64,000 bases of DNA from Actinoplanes italicus (GTDB lineage: Bacteria; Actinomycetota; Actinomycetes; Mycobacteriales; Micromonosporaceae), in NCBI RefSeq assembly GCF_003001815.1, contig NZ_PVMZ01000023.1:62001-126000 (forward strand), read 5' to 3'. The notes beneath the pieces are model-generated. The model was not told where the DNA came from. It made no database searches and was given only the letters and a program-made list of their open reading frames with translations. Position numbers and translations under genes: made by a program. Shown here in pieces: positions 1 to 8,421 of the stretch. How positions within the stretch are numbered: the first letter of the stretch is position 1; every line of letters starts with the position of its first letter.

Positions 1-65
1 GACGTCAGAGCCCATGCCGGCGACCCGGAGCGTGAAACCATACGTGTCGATGGAGGAGGCGTGGG

Positions 66-500
66 TTGATCCGGTTGTTCGGTCGCGGCATCAGGCGGAG
101 ATCAGTGCAGTCATGGTGGGGACTACCCGTGCCCGCGGATCTGCGGGTGGTGTCCAGCGACGAGCTGACGATGCTGATCAGCACCGCTGAGCAGCGAGGG
201 TTCAGCCGCACCGCGAAGGGCCTTCATCCGCAAGGCGGGGAGACGTTCGCCTTGATGCCTTACCTCTTCGAGGGCTCTCCGGAGTCTTCGTGGATGTGCT
301 TGGTCGTTCAGGTCAACGACTGGAATCCACCGCCCGGTTCCCGGCCTGAGGTCGCCTTCGGCCGTCTCGACATCGCGTTGCCCGACTTCAACTCCCTACG
401 ACGTGCCGGGCGGCACCAGCGAGACCAGATACTCCACTGGACAGCGTGGCTCGCCTCCAAACGCGGAGCAGCTTCTGGGAGTGGCGCTGAAACCGGCTGA
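66..500 (+). CDS. hypothetical protein
   Basis: I do not recognise this 144-residue protein. The start chosen is TTG at 66 because a GGAGGAGG ribosome site ends about 6 bases upstream; an in-frame stop lies at 33-35. The middle (residues 30-115) has normal protein character, with the hydrophobic stretch WMCLVVQVNDW and a run ALPDFNSLRRAGRHQRDQIL that looks helical. There are no membrane segments or signal peptide. The C-terminal end abuts an IS256 transposase relic on the other strand, so the last 20 or so residues may be replaced or extended sequence rather than the original terminus. It could also be an N-terminally truncated gene. Confidence 0.45.
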   Translation: MIRLFGRGIRRRSVQSWWGLPVPADLRVVSSDELTMLISTAEQRGFSRTAKGLHPQGGETFALMPYLFEGSPESSWMCLVVQVNDWNPPPGSRPEVAFGRLDIALPDFNSLRRAGRHQRDQILHWTAWLASKRGAASGSGAETG

Positions 501-811
501 CACCTGGTACGCCACGACGCTGACCAGAGCCTGCTCGGCGCGGCGGCGGTGTTCCCGCAACCGGACCGTAGCCTCGGAACGGCCAGCTCGATGGTGCCGA
601 CTCTGGTGTCCCACTCCCGCCGGCGGTTGCCGTTGCGCGAGAGGTCCGCTCGGCTGTGCGTTCGCCGTAACCGGCACCGCGGAGGGCATCGGCCTCGGCG
701 GACATCAACGCGTCGGCGAACGTCTTGACCAGGGACTGCAGCACATCAGGGCTCGCGGAGTCCGAATGCGCCCAGCAAACCGGCAAGGTCCGAACTCGGT
801 TCTGCGGCCAT
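500..811 (-). pseudogene. IS256-family transposase, decayed N-terminal fragment
   Basis: Read from an ATG at 811 with a GAAGGAGAG ribosome site, the first 21 residues end at a stop. The reading then continues in another frame with a stretch typical of IS256 transposases (ADALMSAEADALRGAGYGER), and in a third frame with RRRAEQALVSVV. At least two frameshifts and the absence of the DDE catalytic core, which would lie further downstream, show it is dead. No terminal inverted repeats or target duplication were found. It overlaps the end of the upstream hypothetical gene and is the only transposon trace in the window. Confidence 0.72.
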
Positions 812-1085
812 CGCAGGTCTCTCCTTCGTGATCTTCAAGCAATCCGAGGGATCTGCGGTGGCCGCCCCGTTCATCACAGAAAGTCCGGGTCGTACACCTC
901 TTCGGTGGACGTAACCACGGGCGGCAGCGCAACGCTGAGTGGGACGGGGCCGAGCGTGGTCGAACCGGGGCGCTGCGTCGGTTCAGTGAGCAGGAGCGGG
1001 CGACACCACCTCATTTGAAGGCCCGAGTCCCGGATGGCGCCGAGGCGACGGGGCCGCGCGAGGCAGGCGCCAGACCCTGATGTGG

Positions 1086-1206
1086 CCTGTGGCGGCCGGG
1101 TGCGGTGAAGTGCCAGGGCCTGTGGCGGCCCGGTGGGGTGAAGTGCCAAGGCCTGTGGCGGCCGGGTGGGGTGAAGTGCCAGGGCCCGTGGCGGCCCGGT
1201 GGGGCG
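1086..1206. repeat. 33-bp direct tandem repeat, about 3.5 copies
   Basis: The motif GTGAAGTGCC recurs at 1105, 1138 and 1171, exactly 33 bp apart, within units that also carry CTGTGGCGGCCSGGTG. Copies differ at only a few positions. The repeat lies in the gene-free stretch 812-1294, between the transposase relic and the end of the FGGY kinase gene. The rest of that stretch shows no convincing gene on either strand. Confidence 0.85.
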
Positions 1207-1294
1207 ATGAGCGGCGACAGGTGGCGGGGTAGTGGGCAGCGGGCGGGAGAGCCGGAGCCCGGGGCGGCCGGTGGCGGCCGGCCACCCCGGACGG

Positions 1295-2887
1295 TCAGGA
1301 GGCCGGGCTGTTCAGGCGGCGGTAGACCGGGGCCAGGCGTTTGTGCAGGTCCTGGTAGATGTCGTAGATCTCCAGGTATCGGGTGTGGTCGGCGCCCGGG
1401 GTGAAGACGTGGTCGTTTCTGGTCAGGGCTGGGATGTCGTTGAAGGAGATCAGGCCGGCGCCCACCGCGCCTATCCAGCCGGCTCCCCTGGCGTTCACGG
1501 TCACCGGGTTGGCGTCTCGGCGGATTTCTACGCCCAGGACGTCGGCGAAGATCTGGCACCACGAGTCTGAGCGGGCGGCTCCGCCGGTGATCACCATTGA
1601 CTTGACCGGGGTGCCGAGGAATTTGTCTACGGCCCTGGCCAGCCAGCGTGTGTTCAGGGCTACGCCCTCGAAGACGGCGCGTAGCAGGTCGGAGCGGGTG
1701 GTGTCGAGGGAGATGTTCAGGAACGCGGCCCGGAGGTTCGGGTCGTCGACCGGGGCCCGTTCGCCGTACAGCCATGGGGTGTAGATCACGCCGTTCGCTC
1801 CGGCGGGGACACCTGGGATGATTTTGTCGAAGGCGTCGAAGATGGTGCCCTCGTCGCGGGAGACGTGGCCGGCGCTGACGATCGGGTCGTCGTATTCGAC
1901 GATCTTGTCGCGCAGCCATGTGAGGTTGGCGCCGGCTGTGGCCTGCAGCGCCGTCATCAGGTACCGGTCGGGGATCGCGCACGGGATCGAGGCGATGCCG
2001 GTGGTTATGTCGGTCTTCTTTTTCGGCACGTGTGCGGCGATCCATGACGAGGTGCCCAGGTAGAGGTGGGTCTCGTTGTCGTGGATCGTGCCGGCGCCGA
2101 TCGCCGCGGCGGTGTTGTCGATGGCGCCTGCCACGACCTGCACCGTGCGGGGGAGGCCGAGGTGATCGGCAGCGTGGGGGGCAAGCGTGCCGATCACCTC
2201 GGTGCAGGCCACGATCGGTGGGAACTTGTCGGCGTCGATCCCGCTGGCGGAGACCAAGGCGGGGGAGTACCGGATGGATGGGGCCTTCCGGTTGTCCGTC
2301 ACCCACGAGGTCAGGATCGAGTCGACGGTCGCCACCGTGCGGCCGGTCAGCTTCAGATTGATCCAGTCGAGGACGTTGAGGAAGGTTCTGGTCTTTCTGT
2401 ACACGTCCGGCATGTCGTCGCGGACGAGCAGCATGTGCGCAGCCGGGTCCTTACCGGTCACCGACGGCATGCCACCGGTCAGGCGCAGCCAGCGGGCGAT
2501 TTTCAGGACCGACATCCCGTCGTACGACGGGAAGCCGCCGAACTGACGCCGGAGGTGCGGTGCCCCGCGCATGTCCAGCCAGCTGATGCACCTGGTCAGC
2601 GGGTTGCCGGCGGCGTCCACCGCGATCGTGCCCTCGCCCTGCGTCGACGAGCAGATCGTCGTTACCGCTCGCAGATGGTCCGGGAAGTCGCGGCCGAGGT
2701 CGGCGACGACCTCGGCCAGCGCGTCCCACCACGCGATCGGGTCCTGTTCGGCGCCGCCGCCGTGCAGCACGACGAGCGGGACCGGACGCTCGGCCCAGCC
2801 GGTCACCGTGCCGTCGGCGGCGACCAGCGCGGCTTTCATCCCCGACGTACCGAGGTCGATCGCCAGGATCTGCGGCGGGATGGCCAA
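1295..2887 (-). CDS. FGGY-family carbohydrate kinase (xylulokinase-like)
   Basis: ATP-dependent sugar kinase of 530 residues, the usual length of the FGGY family. The N-terminal phosphate motif is seen as AIDLGTSGMKAAL (about 9-21), followed by WLDMRG near 104, AGAIDNTAAAIGAG near 255, YGERAPVDDPNLRA near 375 and the adenosine-loop signature VITGGAARSDSW near 438. The start is TTG at 2887, two bases after the stop of the upstream gene, with a GAGGGAG ribosome site inside that gene, so the two are translated as one operon. The substrate cannot be read from sequence. The fused aldolase/aminotransferase upstream suggests an unusual sugar or amino sugar rather than plain xylulose. Confidence 0.9.
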   Translation of the reverse strand: MAIPPQILAIDLGTSGMKAALVAADGTVTGWAERPVPLVVLHGGGAEQDPIAWWDALAEVVADLGRDFPDHLRAVTTICSSTQGEGTIAVDAAGNPLTRCISWLDMRGAPHLRRQFGGFPSYDGMSVLKIARWLRLTGGMPSVTGKDPAAHMLLVRDDMPDVYRKTRTFLNVLDWINLKLTGRTVATVDSILTSWVTDNRKAPSIRYSPALVSASGIDADKFPPIVACTEVIGTLAPHAADHLGLPRTVQVVAGAIDNTAAAIGAGTIHDNETHLYLGTSSWIAAHVPKKKTDITTGIASIPCAIPDRYLMTALQATAGANLTWLRDKIVEYDDPIVSAGHVSRDEGTIFDAFDKIIPGVPAGANGVIYTPWLYGERAPVDDPNLRAAFLNISLDTTRSDLLRAVFEGVALNTRWLARAVDKFLGTPVKSMVITGGAARSDSWCQIFADVLGVEIRRDANPVTVNARGAGWIGAVGAGLISFNDIPALTRNDHVFTPGADHTRYLEIYDIYQDLHKRLAPVYRRLNSPAS

Positions 2888-2889
2888 GG

Positions 2890-5112
2890 TCAGACTCCCT
2901 CGACCTGCGCGAAGACCTGGTCGAAGCGGCTGAGCGCGTCGTCGATGACCTCGTCGGTGTCGGCCATCGAGGTGTACATGCGTGAACCGGCCAGCGTGAT
3001 GATGCCGTGGGCGGCGTAGGCAGCGCCCATCTGCTCCATCAGCGTCTTGCGGCCCTTGTTCTCCTTGAACAGCTTGATCGGATTGCGCATGTCCAGCATC
3101 AGCACGCCGCTGGACTCCAGGTGCACGATCGAGCCCTGGTTGTAGGCGACGTACGGCAGGCCGTACTTGTCGATCAGCCTCTGCAGGCCGCGGGTCAGCC
3201 GGTCACCGGCGCGCCCGGCGATGACCGGGGCGTTGGTGCGGGCCATCTCCTGGATCGCGAAGTAGCCGGCCGCGCAGGACAGGGGGTTGGCGGACAGGGT
3301 GCCGCCGACCTGGATGTGCGCGCCGTGCTTGCCGTCGAGCCCTGAGCCGAACACCGCCATGACGTCGGATCGCCCGCCCACACCGCCGGCCATCGGGTAA
3401 CCGCCGGAGACGGCCTTGCCGAACACGGTCAGGTCGGGGGTGACGCCGAAGTAGCCGGCCGCGCCGCCGAGGCCGGTGCGGAAGCCGGTCACCACCTCGT
3501 CGAAGATCAGCAGGGCGCCGAACTCGTCGCACAGCTTGCGGACGGCGGCGTTGTAGCCCTTCGGGACCGGGCGGGTGCCCGACTCGGGGCCGAGCGGCTC
3601 GACCACGACGGCCGCCGTGCCGCCACGCACCCGGTTCTCGATGAGCTTGCGCTTGAGCAGGCCCAGGTCGTGCGGGAACGCCTCACGGGTGCGGCCGGTC
3701 GCGCCGAACGGGATGCCCTTGGCGTTCATCCGGAACGAGCCGGGGACGCGCAGGCCGTAGACCATGGTGTCGGACCAGCCGTGATAGGCGCCGCCGACCT
3801 TGATGACCATCTTCTTCTTGGTGAACGCCCGCGCCGCGCGGACAGCGGCCATGACGGCCTCGGTGCCGGAGCCGAGCGACCGGTACATCTCGATGTGCGG
3901 CATGTACTGGTTGATGATCTCGGCGAGCTTCAGCTCGTATTCGTGGAACAGGCCCGTGACCGGGCCGGACTCGCGGATCACCTCGGCGACGCGCTCGTTG
4001 ACCGGGGCGTAGTTGCTGCCCAGGATCGTCGGGCCGCCGGCCTGCAGGAAGTCGATGTAGACGTTGCCGTCGCGGTCGGTGAGGTAGGCGCCTTCGGCCT
4101 TGTCGACGGCCAGCGGGAACGGGTAGTTGAAGGCCAGGTTGTGCTGCACACCGCCGGGGATGCGCTTCTTGGCCCGCTCGGTGATCTCCTTGGAGGCCGT
4201 GCACTTAGTCTCGAAGTAGTTCAGCGTGTCGAGCAGGGCGTCGTGACGCAGACCGCGCAACGGCTGGGCGACCAGGGCCTTGAGGCGACGGATGGTGTCG
4301 TCCACGTCGAGATACTCGCTGATCGAGTAGCCGAGTTCGGCGGAACTCGCGGATTCGGCGGGCGCCTCGACGGTGCCGCTCGTGGGCAGCTCCTCCTCGT
4401 CGGGCACGCGGACCGGCTCGACGGCCTCGGTGATCTGCGCGGCGATCCGCTTCTCGTCCTTCTTCAGCTTGCTGAAGGCGATCTCACGGATCGTGTCGGG
4501 GATCGTGTAGACCTTGCCGGCCTCGCTGGTCAGCGCCATGAGGTAGGCGATCGACACCTTCTCCAGCAGCGCCATGTTGAACACCGCGCGGGCCGGGTCG
4601 GTGCCGAGCGCCACGACGCCGTGGTTGGCGATGATGAACGCGTTGTCGCCGCTCGCGACCTTCTTCTGCACGTTCTTCGCCAGGAAGCCGGTGCCGGACG
4701 GGGCGTAGTCGATGATCGCGACCTCTTTGCCGAGGAAGCGGACCTGCTCGTCGGTGAGCGCCGGGATCGGCTTGCGGAGGAAGGCCAGCGCGGAAGCATA
4801 TGGCTGGTGGGTGTGCACGATCGCGTTGACGTCCGGCCGCTCGCGGTAGACGTTGGCGTGCATGCCGCACTCGATCGACGGGACCAGGCCGCCGGCGCCA
4901 CCCGGGTCGGGCACGTGCTTGCCGTTGAAGTCGACGATGCAGATGTCCTCGACGCGCATCTTGTCGTAGTCGTAGTTGCTCGGCGTCACCGCGTAGAGCT
5001 CGTGGCCGGGGATGCGGACCGAGACGTTGCCCTCGGTCGCCTTCAGGTAGCCACGGTCGAGCATCGTCCGGCACATGTCGACGACGTGCTGGCGGGAAAG
5101 GCGATGTTTCAC
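2890..5112 (-). CDS. fused class II aldolase / class III aminotransferase
   Basis: A 740-residue fusion. Residues 1-230 are a class II aldolase/adducin domain: TEGNVSVR (26-33), the metal-binding pair in IVHTHQPYASA (about 95-105) and ANHGVVALG (about 163). After a Glu/Pro/Ala-rich linker, residues 290-740 are a class III, PLP-dependent aminotransferase resembling glutamate-1-semialdehyde aminomutase: GSGTEAVMAAVRAAR (about 413), DEVVTGFR (about 540) and the PLP lysine K566 in FGKAVSGGYP. GTG at 5112 is preferred because GAGG sits 8 bases upstream; ATG at 5150 is an alternative. The frame stays open far upstream but that part is antisense to the PucR gene. It is followed by the FGGY kinase and faces the regulator across 108 bp, its probable control region. 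Confidence 0.9.
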   Translation of the reverse strand: MKHRLSRQHVVDMCRTMLDRGYLKATEGNVSVRIPGHELYAVTPSNYDYDKMRVEDICIVDFNGKHVPDPGGAGGLVPSIECGMHANVYRERPDVNAIVHTHQPYASALAFLRKPIPALTDEQVRFLGKEVAIIDYAPSGTGFLAKNVQKKVASGDNAFIIANHGVVALGTDPARAVFNMALLEKVSIAYLMALTSEAGKVYTIPDTIREIAFSKLKKDEKRIAAQITEAVEPVRVPDEEELPTSGTVEAPAESASSAELGYSISEYLDVDDTIRRLKALVAQPLRGLRHDALLDTLNYFETKCTASKEITERAKKRIPGGVQHNLAFNYPFPLAVDKAEGAYLTDRDGNVYIDFLQAGGPTILGSNYAPVNERVAEVIRESGPVTGLFHEYELKLAEIINQYMPHIEMYRSLGSGTEAVMAAVRAARAFTKKKMVIKVGGAYHGWSDTMVYGLRVPGSFRMNAKGIPFGATGRTREAFPHDLGLLKRKLIENRVRGGTAAVVVEPLGPESGTRPVPKGYNAAVRKLCDEFGALLIFDEVVTGFRTGLGGAAGYFGVTPDLTVFGKAVSGGYPMAGGVGGRSDVMAVFGSGLDGKHGAHIQVGGTLSANPLSCAAGYFAIQEMARTNAPVIAGRAGDRLTRGLQRLIDKYGLPYVAYNQGSIVHLESSGVLMLDMRNPIKLFKENKGRKTLMEQMGAAYAAHGIITLAGSRMYTSMADTDEVIDDALSRFDQVFAQVEGV

Positions 5113-5220
5113 GGGCTGATCCTCAGGTCGCGGGGGTCCTACTCGAACCATCGTCGTCTGTGGGCCGCGCCGAAGCATCATCGGCGAAACAGCAAGAATC
5201 GCCGGGTTACTTAGCACGGC
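5113..5220. promoter_or_regulatory. divergent promoter region between aldolase/aminotransferase and PucR genes
   Basis: This 108-bp gap separates two genes transcribed outwards, the classic arrangement for a regulator controlling its neighbour. It is less GC-rich than its surroundings near 5180-5215. I see no perfect inverted repeat that would clearly be the operator. Confidence 0.4.
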
Positions 5221-6381
5221 GTGACAAAATCGGTGGCGATGACTACACCCTGGCTCAACCTGCCCGGCGACTTCAAGATCGCCATGCGGCCCCGCCTGCC
5301 CGACGCGGTGCGGGCCATCTCCGACGCGGTCGGAGAGAACACGGGTGCCGCTGCCGCCGGTGAGAAGTTCCAGCGCGACGTGCGTACCGCCGTGAAGGTC
5401 GCCCTTGATCGTTTCGTCGATCTCGCCCGGACCGACGAGCCTGCCCTGCCGCCCCGCATCCGCGAGGTGTTCGTCGGGCTCGGCGCGGCCGAGGCCAGGG
5501 AGAACCGCGGCCCGGAGACCGTGCTCGCGTCGCTGCGGATCGCGGCCCGGCTGCTGCTGCGCGAGGCCACCCTGGCACTGAGCGAGCAGCGGCCGGTCAG
5601 CGTCGCCGAGGTGATCGACCTGGCCGACGCGACCAGCGCGTTCATCGACGAGCTGGCCACCGCCTGCACCGACGGCCTGGCCCGCCAGCTGCGCGAACAG
5701 GCCGGCGAGGGCGACCGGCGACGCCGTCAGCTCGCTGATCTGCTGCTCGCCGGGGGCAGCCCGCCCGAGGTCGTCCGGGAGGCCGCGGCCGGGATCGGCT
5801 GGCCCGCCGTCGACGCGATCGTCCCGGTGCTGCTGCCGCCTGACCAGGCCCGCGACGCCCGGTTCCGGTTCGGTGCGGACGGTGTCGTCGCCGAGCGCGG
5901 ACGTGACGCCGTGCTGCTGCTGCGGGCCGGGGTCCGTGCCGAGCGAGCGGTGCTCGCCGAGGCACTGCACGGCCGGGACGCGGTCGTGGGGCCGGCGCTG
6001 TCGTGGACCGAGGTGCCGCAGGCCGTCCGGCTGGCCGAGCGCACCGCCGAGCTGATCACTTCCGGTCCTGAGCCGGTCTTCGTCGACGACCACTTCGCGG
6101 CGTTGGCGCTGCGCGGCGAACCCGGGGCGCTCGCGGTGCTCACGACACGGCGGCTGGCGCCCCTCGCGGGGCTTCGCGACAGCCAGCGCGAGGCGTTCCT
6201 GGTCACGCTTTCCAGCTGGTTACGGCATTGGGGATCGCGTACGGCCGTGGCCGCCGAGCTGTTCGTGCATCCGCAGACGGTCAGTTACCGGCTCAACCGC
6301 ATGCGCGAGCTGCTCGGGGACGACCTGGACGATCCGCGGATCCGGTTCGAGCTGCAGCTGGTGCTCGCCTATCGGGCGTGA
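5221..6381 (+). CDS. PucR-family transcriptional regulator
   Basis: 386 residues, mostly a helical sensor region, ending in the helix-turn-helix typical of PucR/CdaR regulators: WGSRTAVAAELFVHPQTVSY followed by RLNRMRELLGDDL, with the family ending RFELQLVLAYRA. GTG at 5221 or ATG at 5239 could be the start. It is divergent from the aldolase/aminotransferase-kinase operon and probably regulates it, since PucR-type proteins usually sense a substrate of the neighbouring catabolic genes. It ends 5 bp from the convergent NIPSNAP gene. Confidence 0.88.
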   Translation: MTKSVAMTTPWLNLPGDFKIAMRPRLPDAVRAISDAVGENTGAAAAGEKFQRDVRTAVKVALDRFVDLARTDEPALPPRIREVFVGLGAAEARENRGPETVLASLRIAARLLLREATLALSEQRPVSVAEVIDLADATSAFIDELATACTDGLARQLREQAGEGDRRRRQLADLLLAGGSPPEVVREAAAGIGWPAVDAIVPVLLPPDQARDARFRFGADGVVAERGRDAVLLLRAGVRAERAVLAEALHGRDAVVGPALSWTEVPQAVRLAERTAELITSGPEPVFVDDHFAALALRGEPGALAVLTTRRLAPLAGLRDSQREAFLVTLSSWLRHWGSRTAVAAELFVHPQTVSYRLNRMRELLGDDLDDPRIRFELQLVLAYRA

Positions 6382-6386
6382 CCGGG

Positions 6387-6974
6387 TCAGCGGATCCCCG
6401 AACGGGCCGTCGGGTGCAGCCGCAGCCGCTCGGTCCTGATCACTTCCAGCCCATCCGGCGGCTCGACGTCGACGGTGTCACGGGTCAGCCAGACGAACGC
6501 GTGCTCACCCTCGCGCACCGGCAGGGCGGGGAAGTCGTTCGCCGCATACTCCGTCGTGAAGGCGGCGATGGCGTCCGGGACCAGGCCGGCGACGGTGTCG
6601 TCGAACGGGCTTTCCGCGTACCAGATGGTGATTTTGATCTCGGATCTCCCGCCCTCGCGTGCGGTCGCCGGCGGGGGCACGAGCGCGCGGAGCAGCAGGA
6701 CGTCGTCGGAGTCGACCATCGTGTCGTTCGCGGCGGGGCCATGCTCCTTCCACACCGGGCCGCCATAGAACTCCTGCAACCCCCGCAGTCGTACGCCCAT
6801 GTCGGCGAAGCCGCGCAGCCAGACGAACCGGTCGGGATCGTCGAGGTCGCGGAACTGGCCCAGCACGGCCATGCCGAGCTCCTCCTGCGACTCGACGAAC
6901 TCGGCGTCGAAAAGCTCGACCAGGTCGTCGCGCCGTCCGGGTCGCAGCGTGTACTGCCGCAGCTCCACGATCAC
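6387..6974 (-). CDS. NIPSNAP-family protein
   Basis: 195 residues. The start VIVELRQYTLRPGRRDDLVELF is the NIPSNAP ferredoxin-like alpha/beta signature, and a second similar half follows (about 110-190), making a tandem dimeric-barrel protein. Members are small cytosolic proteins with no firmly established reaction; several sit beside redox or stress genes. The GTG start at 6974 overlaps the stop of the Rrf2 gene (GTGA), with AGAGG upstream, so translation is coupled. It is the last gene of a three-gene run: membrane protein, Rrf2 regulator, NIPSNAP. Confidence 0.85.
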   Translation of the reverse strand: MIVELRQYTLRPGRRDDLVELFDAEFVESQEELGMAVLGQFRDLDDPDRFVWLRGFADMGVRLRGLQEFYGGPVWKEHGPAANDTMVDSDDVLLLRALVPPPATAREGGRSEIKITIWYAESPFDDTVAGLVPDAIAAFTTEYAANDFPALPVREGEHAFVWLTRDTVDVEPPDGLEVIRTERLRLHPTARSGIR

Positions 6975-7396
6975 TTCAGGATCCTCTCCAGCATGCTCGC
7001 GATCGTGCGCCGTGACAGCGACGCCCGGAACGCCTCGGTCGCCTCGTCGTAGACGTCGGTCAGCTCCGGGCGGATCCCCGCGCCGACCGGGCACTCCAGG
7101 TTGGGCTCGGAGTTGTGCAGGGCCAGCAGCGGCTCGGCGGAGACCGCGTTCCACACGTCGAGCATGGTGATCTCCTCGGCCGGGCGGGCCAGCGCGAAAC
7201 CCGCGCCCGAACCGCGGCGCGCCTTGACCAGGCCCGCGGCGCGCAGGTCGCCGAGACTGCGCCGGAGGATGACCGGATTCGTGTTGACGCTCGCGGCGAC
7301 CTCGTCGGAGGTCAGCCACGGCTTGCCGCGCCTGCGCGCGAGCTCCAGCCACGCCAACGCGTGCGCCGCTATCGTCACCCTGCTGTTCGCCGCCAT
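6971..7396 (-). CDS. Rrf2-family transcriptional regulator
   Basis: 141 residues from ATG at 7396; an in-frame ATG at 7405 would add three. The winged helix matches Rrf2 proteins of the YwnA/HypR type: LTSDEVAASVNTNPVILRRS then LGDLRAAGLVKARRGSGAGF, and the ending AFRASLSRRTIASMLERI is family-like. Only one cysteine is present (LECPVG), so it is not an iron-sulfur IscR/NsrR type. A single-cysteine thiol sensor is possible but unproven. Its start lies a few bases after the TAATAA ending the frameshifted membrane gene. Confidence 0.88.
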   Translation of the reverse strand: MAANSRVTIAAHALAWLELARRRGKPWLTSDEVAASVNTNPVILRRSLGDLRAAGLVKARRGSGAGFALARPAEEITMLDVWNAVSAEPLLALHNSEPNLECPVGAGIRPELTDVYDEATEAFRASLSRRTIASMLERILK

Positions 7397-7410
7397 CGTA
7401 ACCATTCTTA

Positions 7411-7696
7411 TTACATCGGCTGGTCCGGTGCAACCCATCGGCGGAAGGCGTGCAGCGTCACCGCGAAGGCCGCCGTGGCGACGGACATGAGCACGATCGG
7501 GGGCGCGGGGAAACCGCAGCGCCGCCAGGGCCAGCAGCCCGAGGGGGAGCGCGAGCGCCAGGACGGCCTGCGGCCGTTCCAGGATCCGGCCGTGGCGCGT
7601 CATCAGGAGCATCGACACTCCGGTGGCCACCAGCAGGACGGACATGGCGGTGCTGAAGCCCCGCATGAGCTCGCCGACGGTGCGGCTCGGGGTCAT
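7411..7696 (-). pseudogene. small membrane protein with a frameshift
   Basis: Reading from ATG at 7696 gives a protein with two clear membrane helices (STAMSVLLVATGVSMLL and AVLALALPLGLLALAAL). At about 7505-7515, near a run of C residues, the sense continues only if the frame moves by one base, giving a third helix-like stretch (PPIVLMSVATAAFAVTLHAF) and the ending FRRWVAPDQPM before two stops. Both halves look protein-like and the second ends just before the Rrf2 start, so one original gene of about 95 residues is likely. The shift is either a real mutation or a sequencing error in the C-rich run. Confidence 0.6.
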
Positions 7697-7780
7697 GTCG
7701 AAACTGACCCGGGCCGGCCCGCGGGCGTGCGCGGCGGCCCTCGTTCACGCGGCCCTCGCCTGATCTTCGTGGCTGTGCCT

Positions 7781-7813
7781 CACCGCTGTCTCGGCTGCCT
7801 TGAGACAGCGGTG
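7781..7813 (-). terminator. 12-bp hairpin terminator
   Basis: CACCGCTGTCTC and GAGACAGCGGTG pair perfectly over 12 bp around a 9-base loop. It lies 12 bp past the end of the 7826-8158 gene, as expected for its terminator. There is no T-tract, which is common in actinomycetes. Confidence 0.65.
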
Positions 7814-7825
7814 TGACACAGCGGG

Positions 7826-8158
7826 TCATGTGGGGGTGGTGGTCCACATTTCGGGGTGCACGGTCAGGGGGAAGGCGGGGCCGGGGGTTTCGGGGCGCCA
7901 GCCCTGGCCGTGGGCTTCTCGGATCATGGCGGCGACCATCAGTGGGACGGCCGGCGGGGCGGCGGTGCCCATCCAGTCGGTGGGGCGGGTGTCCGGGGCG
8001 GTGGCGATCAGGACGGTGCCACGGCGGTCGGCGCGCTCGATCGCGAACGAGAGCGGGCCCTGGTGGGCGGGGCGGCGGCGGACCCGCCAGCGGTAGACGA
8101 CGCCGTCGACGGTGATCAGCCGGGAGCGCTTCTTCACCACAGTCATGTATCGATCCAT
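7826..8158 (-). CDS. conserved hypothetical protein
   Basis: 110 residues; ATG at 8158 or, dropping four residues, at 8146. It begins with a basic beta-rich stretch (KKRSRLITVDGVVYRWRVRR) and ends with the pattern HGQGWRPETPGPAFPLTVHP, which I have seen in small uncharacterised actinobacterial proteins. No signal peptide or membrane segment. It stands alone between the frameshifted membrane gene and the TetR operator region and has its own hairpin terminator. No function can be given. Confidence 0.6.
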   Translation of the reverse strand: MDRYMTVVKKRSRLITVDGVVYRWRVRRRPAHQGPLSFAIERADRRGTVLIATAPDTRPTDWMGTAAPPAVPLMVAAMIREAHGQGWRPETPGPAFPLTVHPEMWTTTPT

Positions 8159-8361
8159 GCCCGGATGCGGGGTGGATCAATCGGGTCAGGCTCGATCCGG
8201 GGAGCCGCGCCGGTCCGCGGTGGTAGCCCGGTGAGGGATCGCCCTCAGCCCCGGCGGGCGCGCCGGGGGTCGGACGGACCGCATCGCTTGCGGTGTAGGC
8301 CCGGTTCGCGGTGGTGCGATCGGTGAGTGCGCAGGGCGTACCAGAGTTGCGTTGTTGATTT

Positions 8362-8404
8362 GAACCGTGATTCACTCCTTGCCTTGAAGTGAATCAGGAT
8401 TCAG
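8362..8404. promoter_or_regulatory. paired TetR-type operators
   Basis: TGAATCAGGATTCA (8391-8404) is a perfect inverted repeat with 6-bp arms. A related site TGAACCGTGATTCA (8362-8375) lies 29 bp upstream. GATTCACT (8370-8377) and AGTGAATC (8389-8396) also pair with each other. The sites end 17 bp before the TetR start and are its most likely autoregulatory operators. Confidence 0.65.
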
Positions 8405-8421
8405 ATCTTGGGGGAGACCGG

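Noticed and set aside
874..1018. Minus-strand frame ending VVTSTEEVYDPDFL as the end of another gene
   Set aside because: Too short, continues upstream only into the 33-bp repeats, and resembles nothing I can name.
3670..5214. Long plus-strand open frame of 514 codons
   Set aside because: It is exactly antisense to the aldolase/aminotransferase fusion, which has clear domains. In GC-rich DNA such shadow frames are expected.
5113..6093. N-terminal extension of the aldolase/aminotransferase frame
   Set aside because: It would run antisense through the PucR gene; the aldolase domain and a good ribosome site begin at 5112.
7389..7405. GTAA...TTAC inverted repeat over the Rrf2 start as an Rrf2 operator
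   Set aside because: Arms pair over only 4 bp, and the site lies inside the transcript between two genes of the same operon, so an operator role is not convincing.
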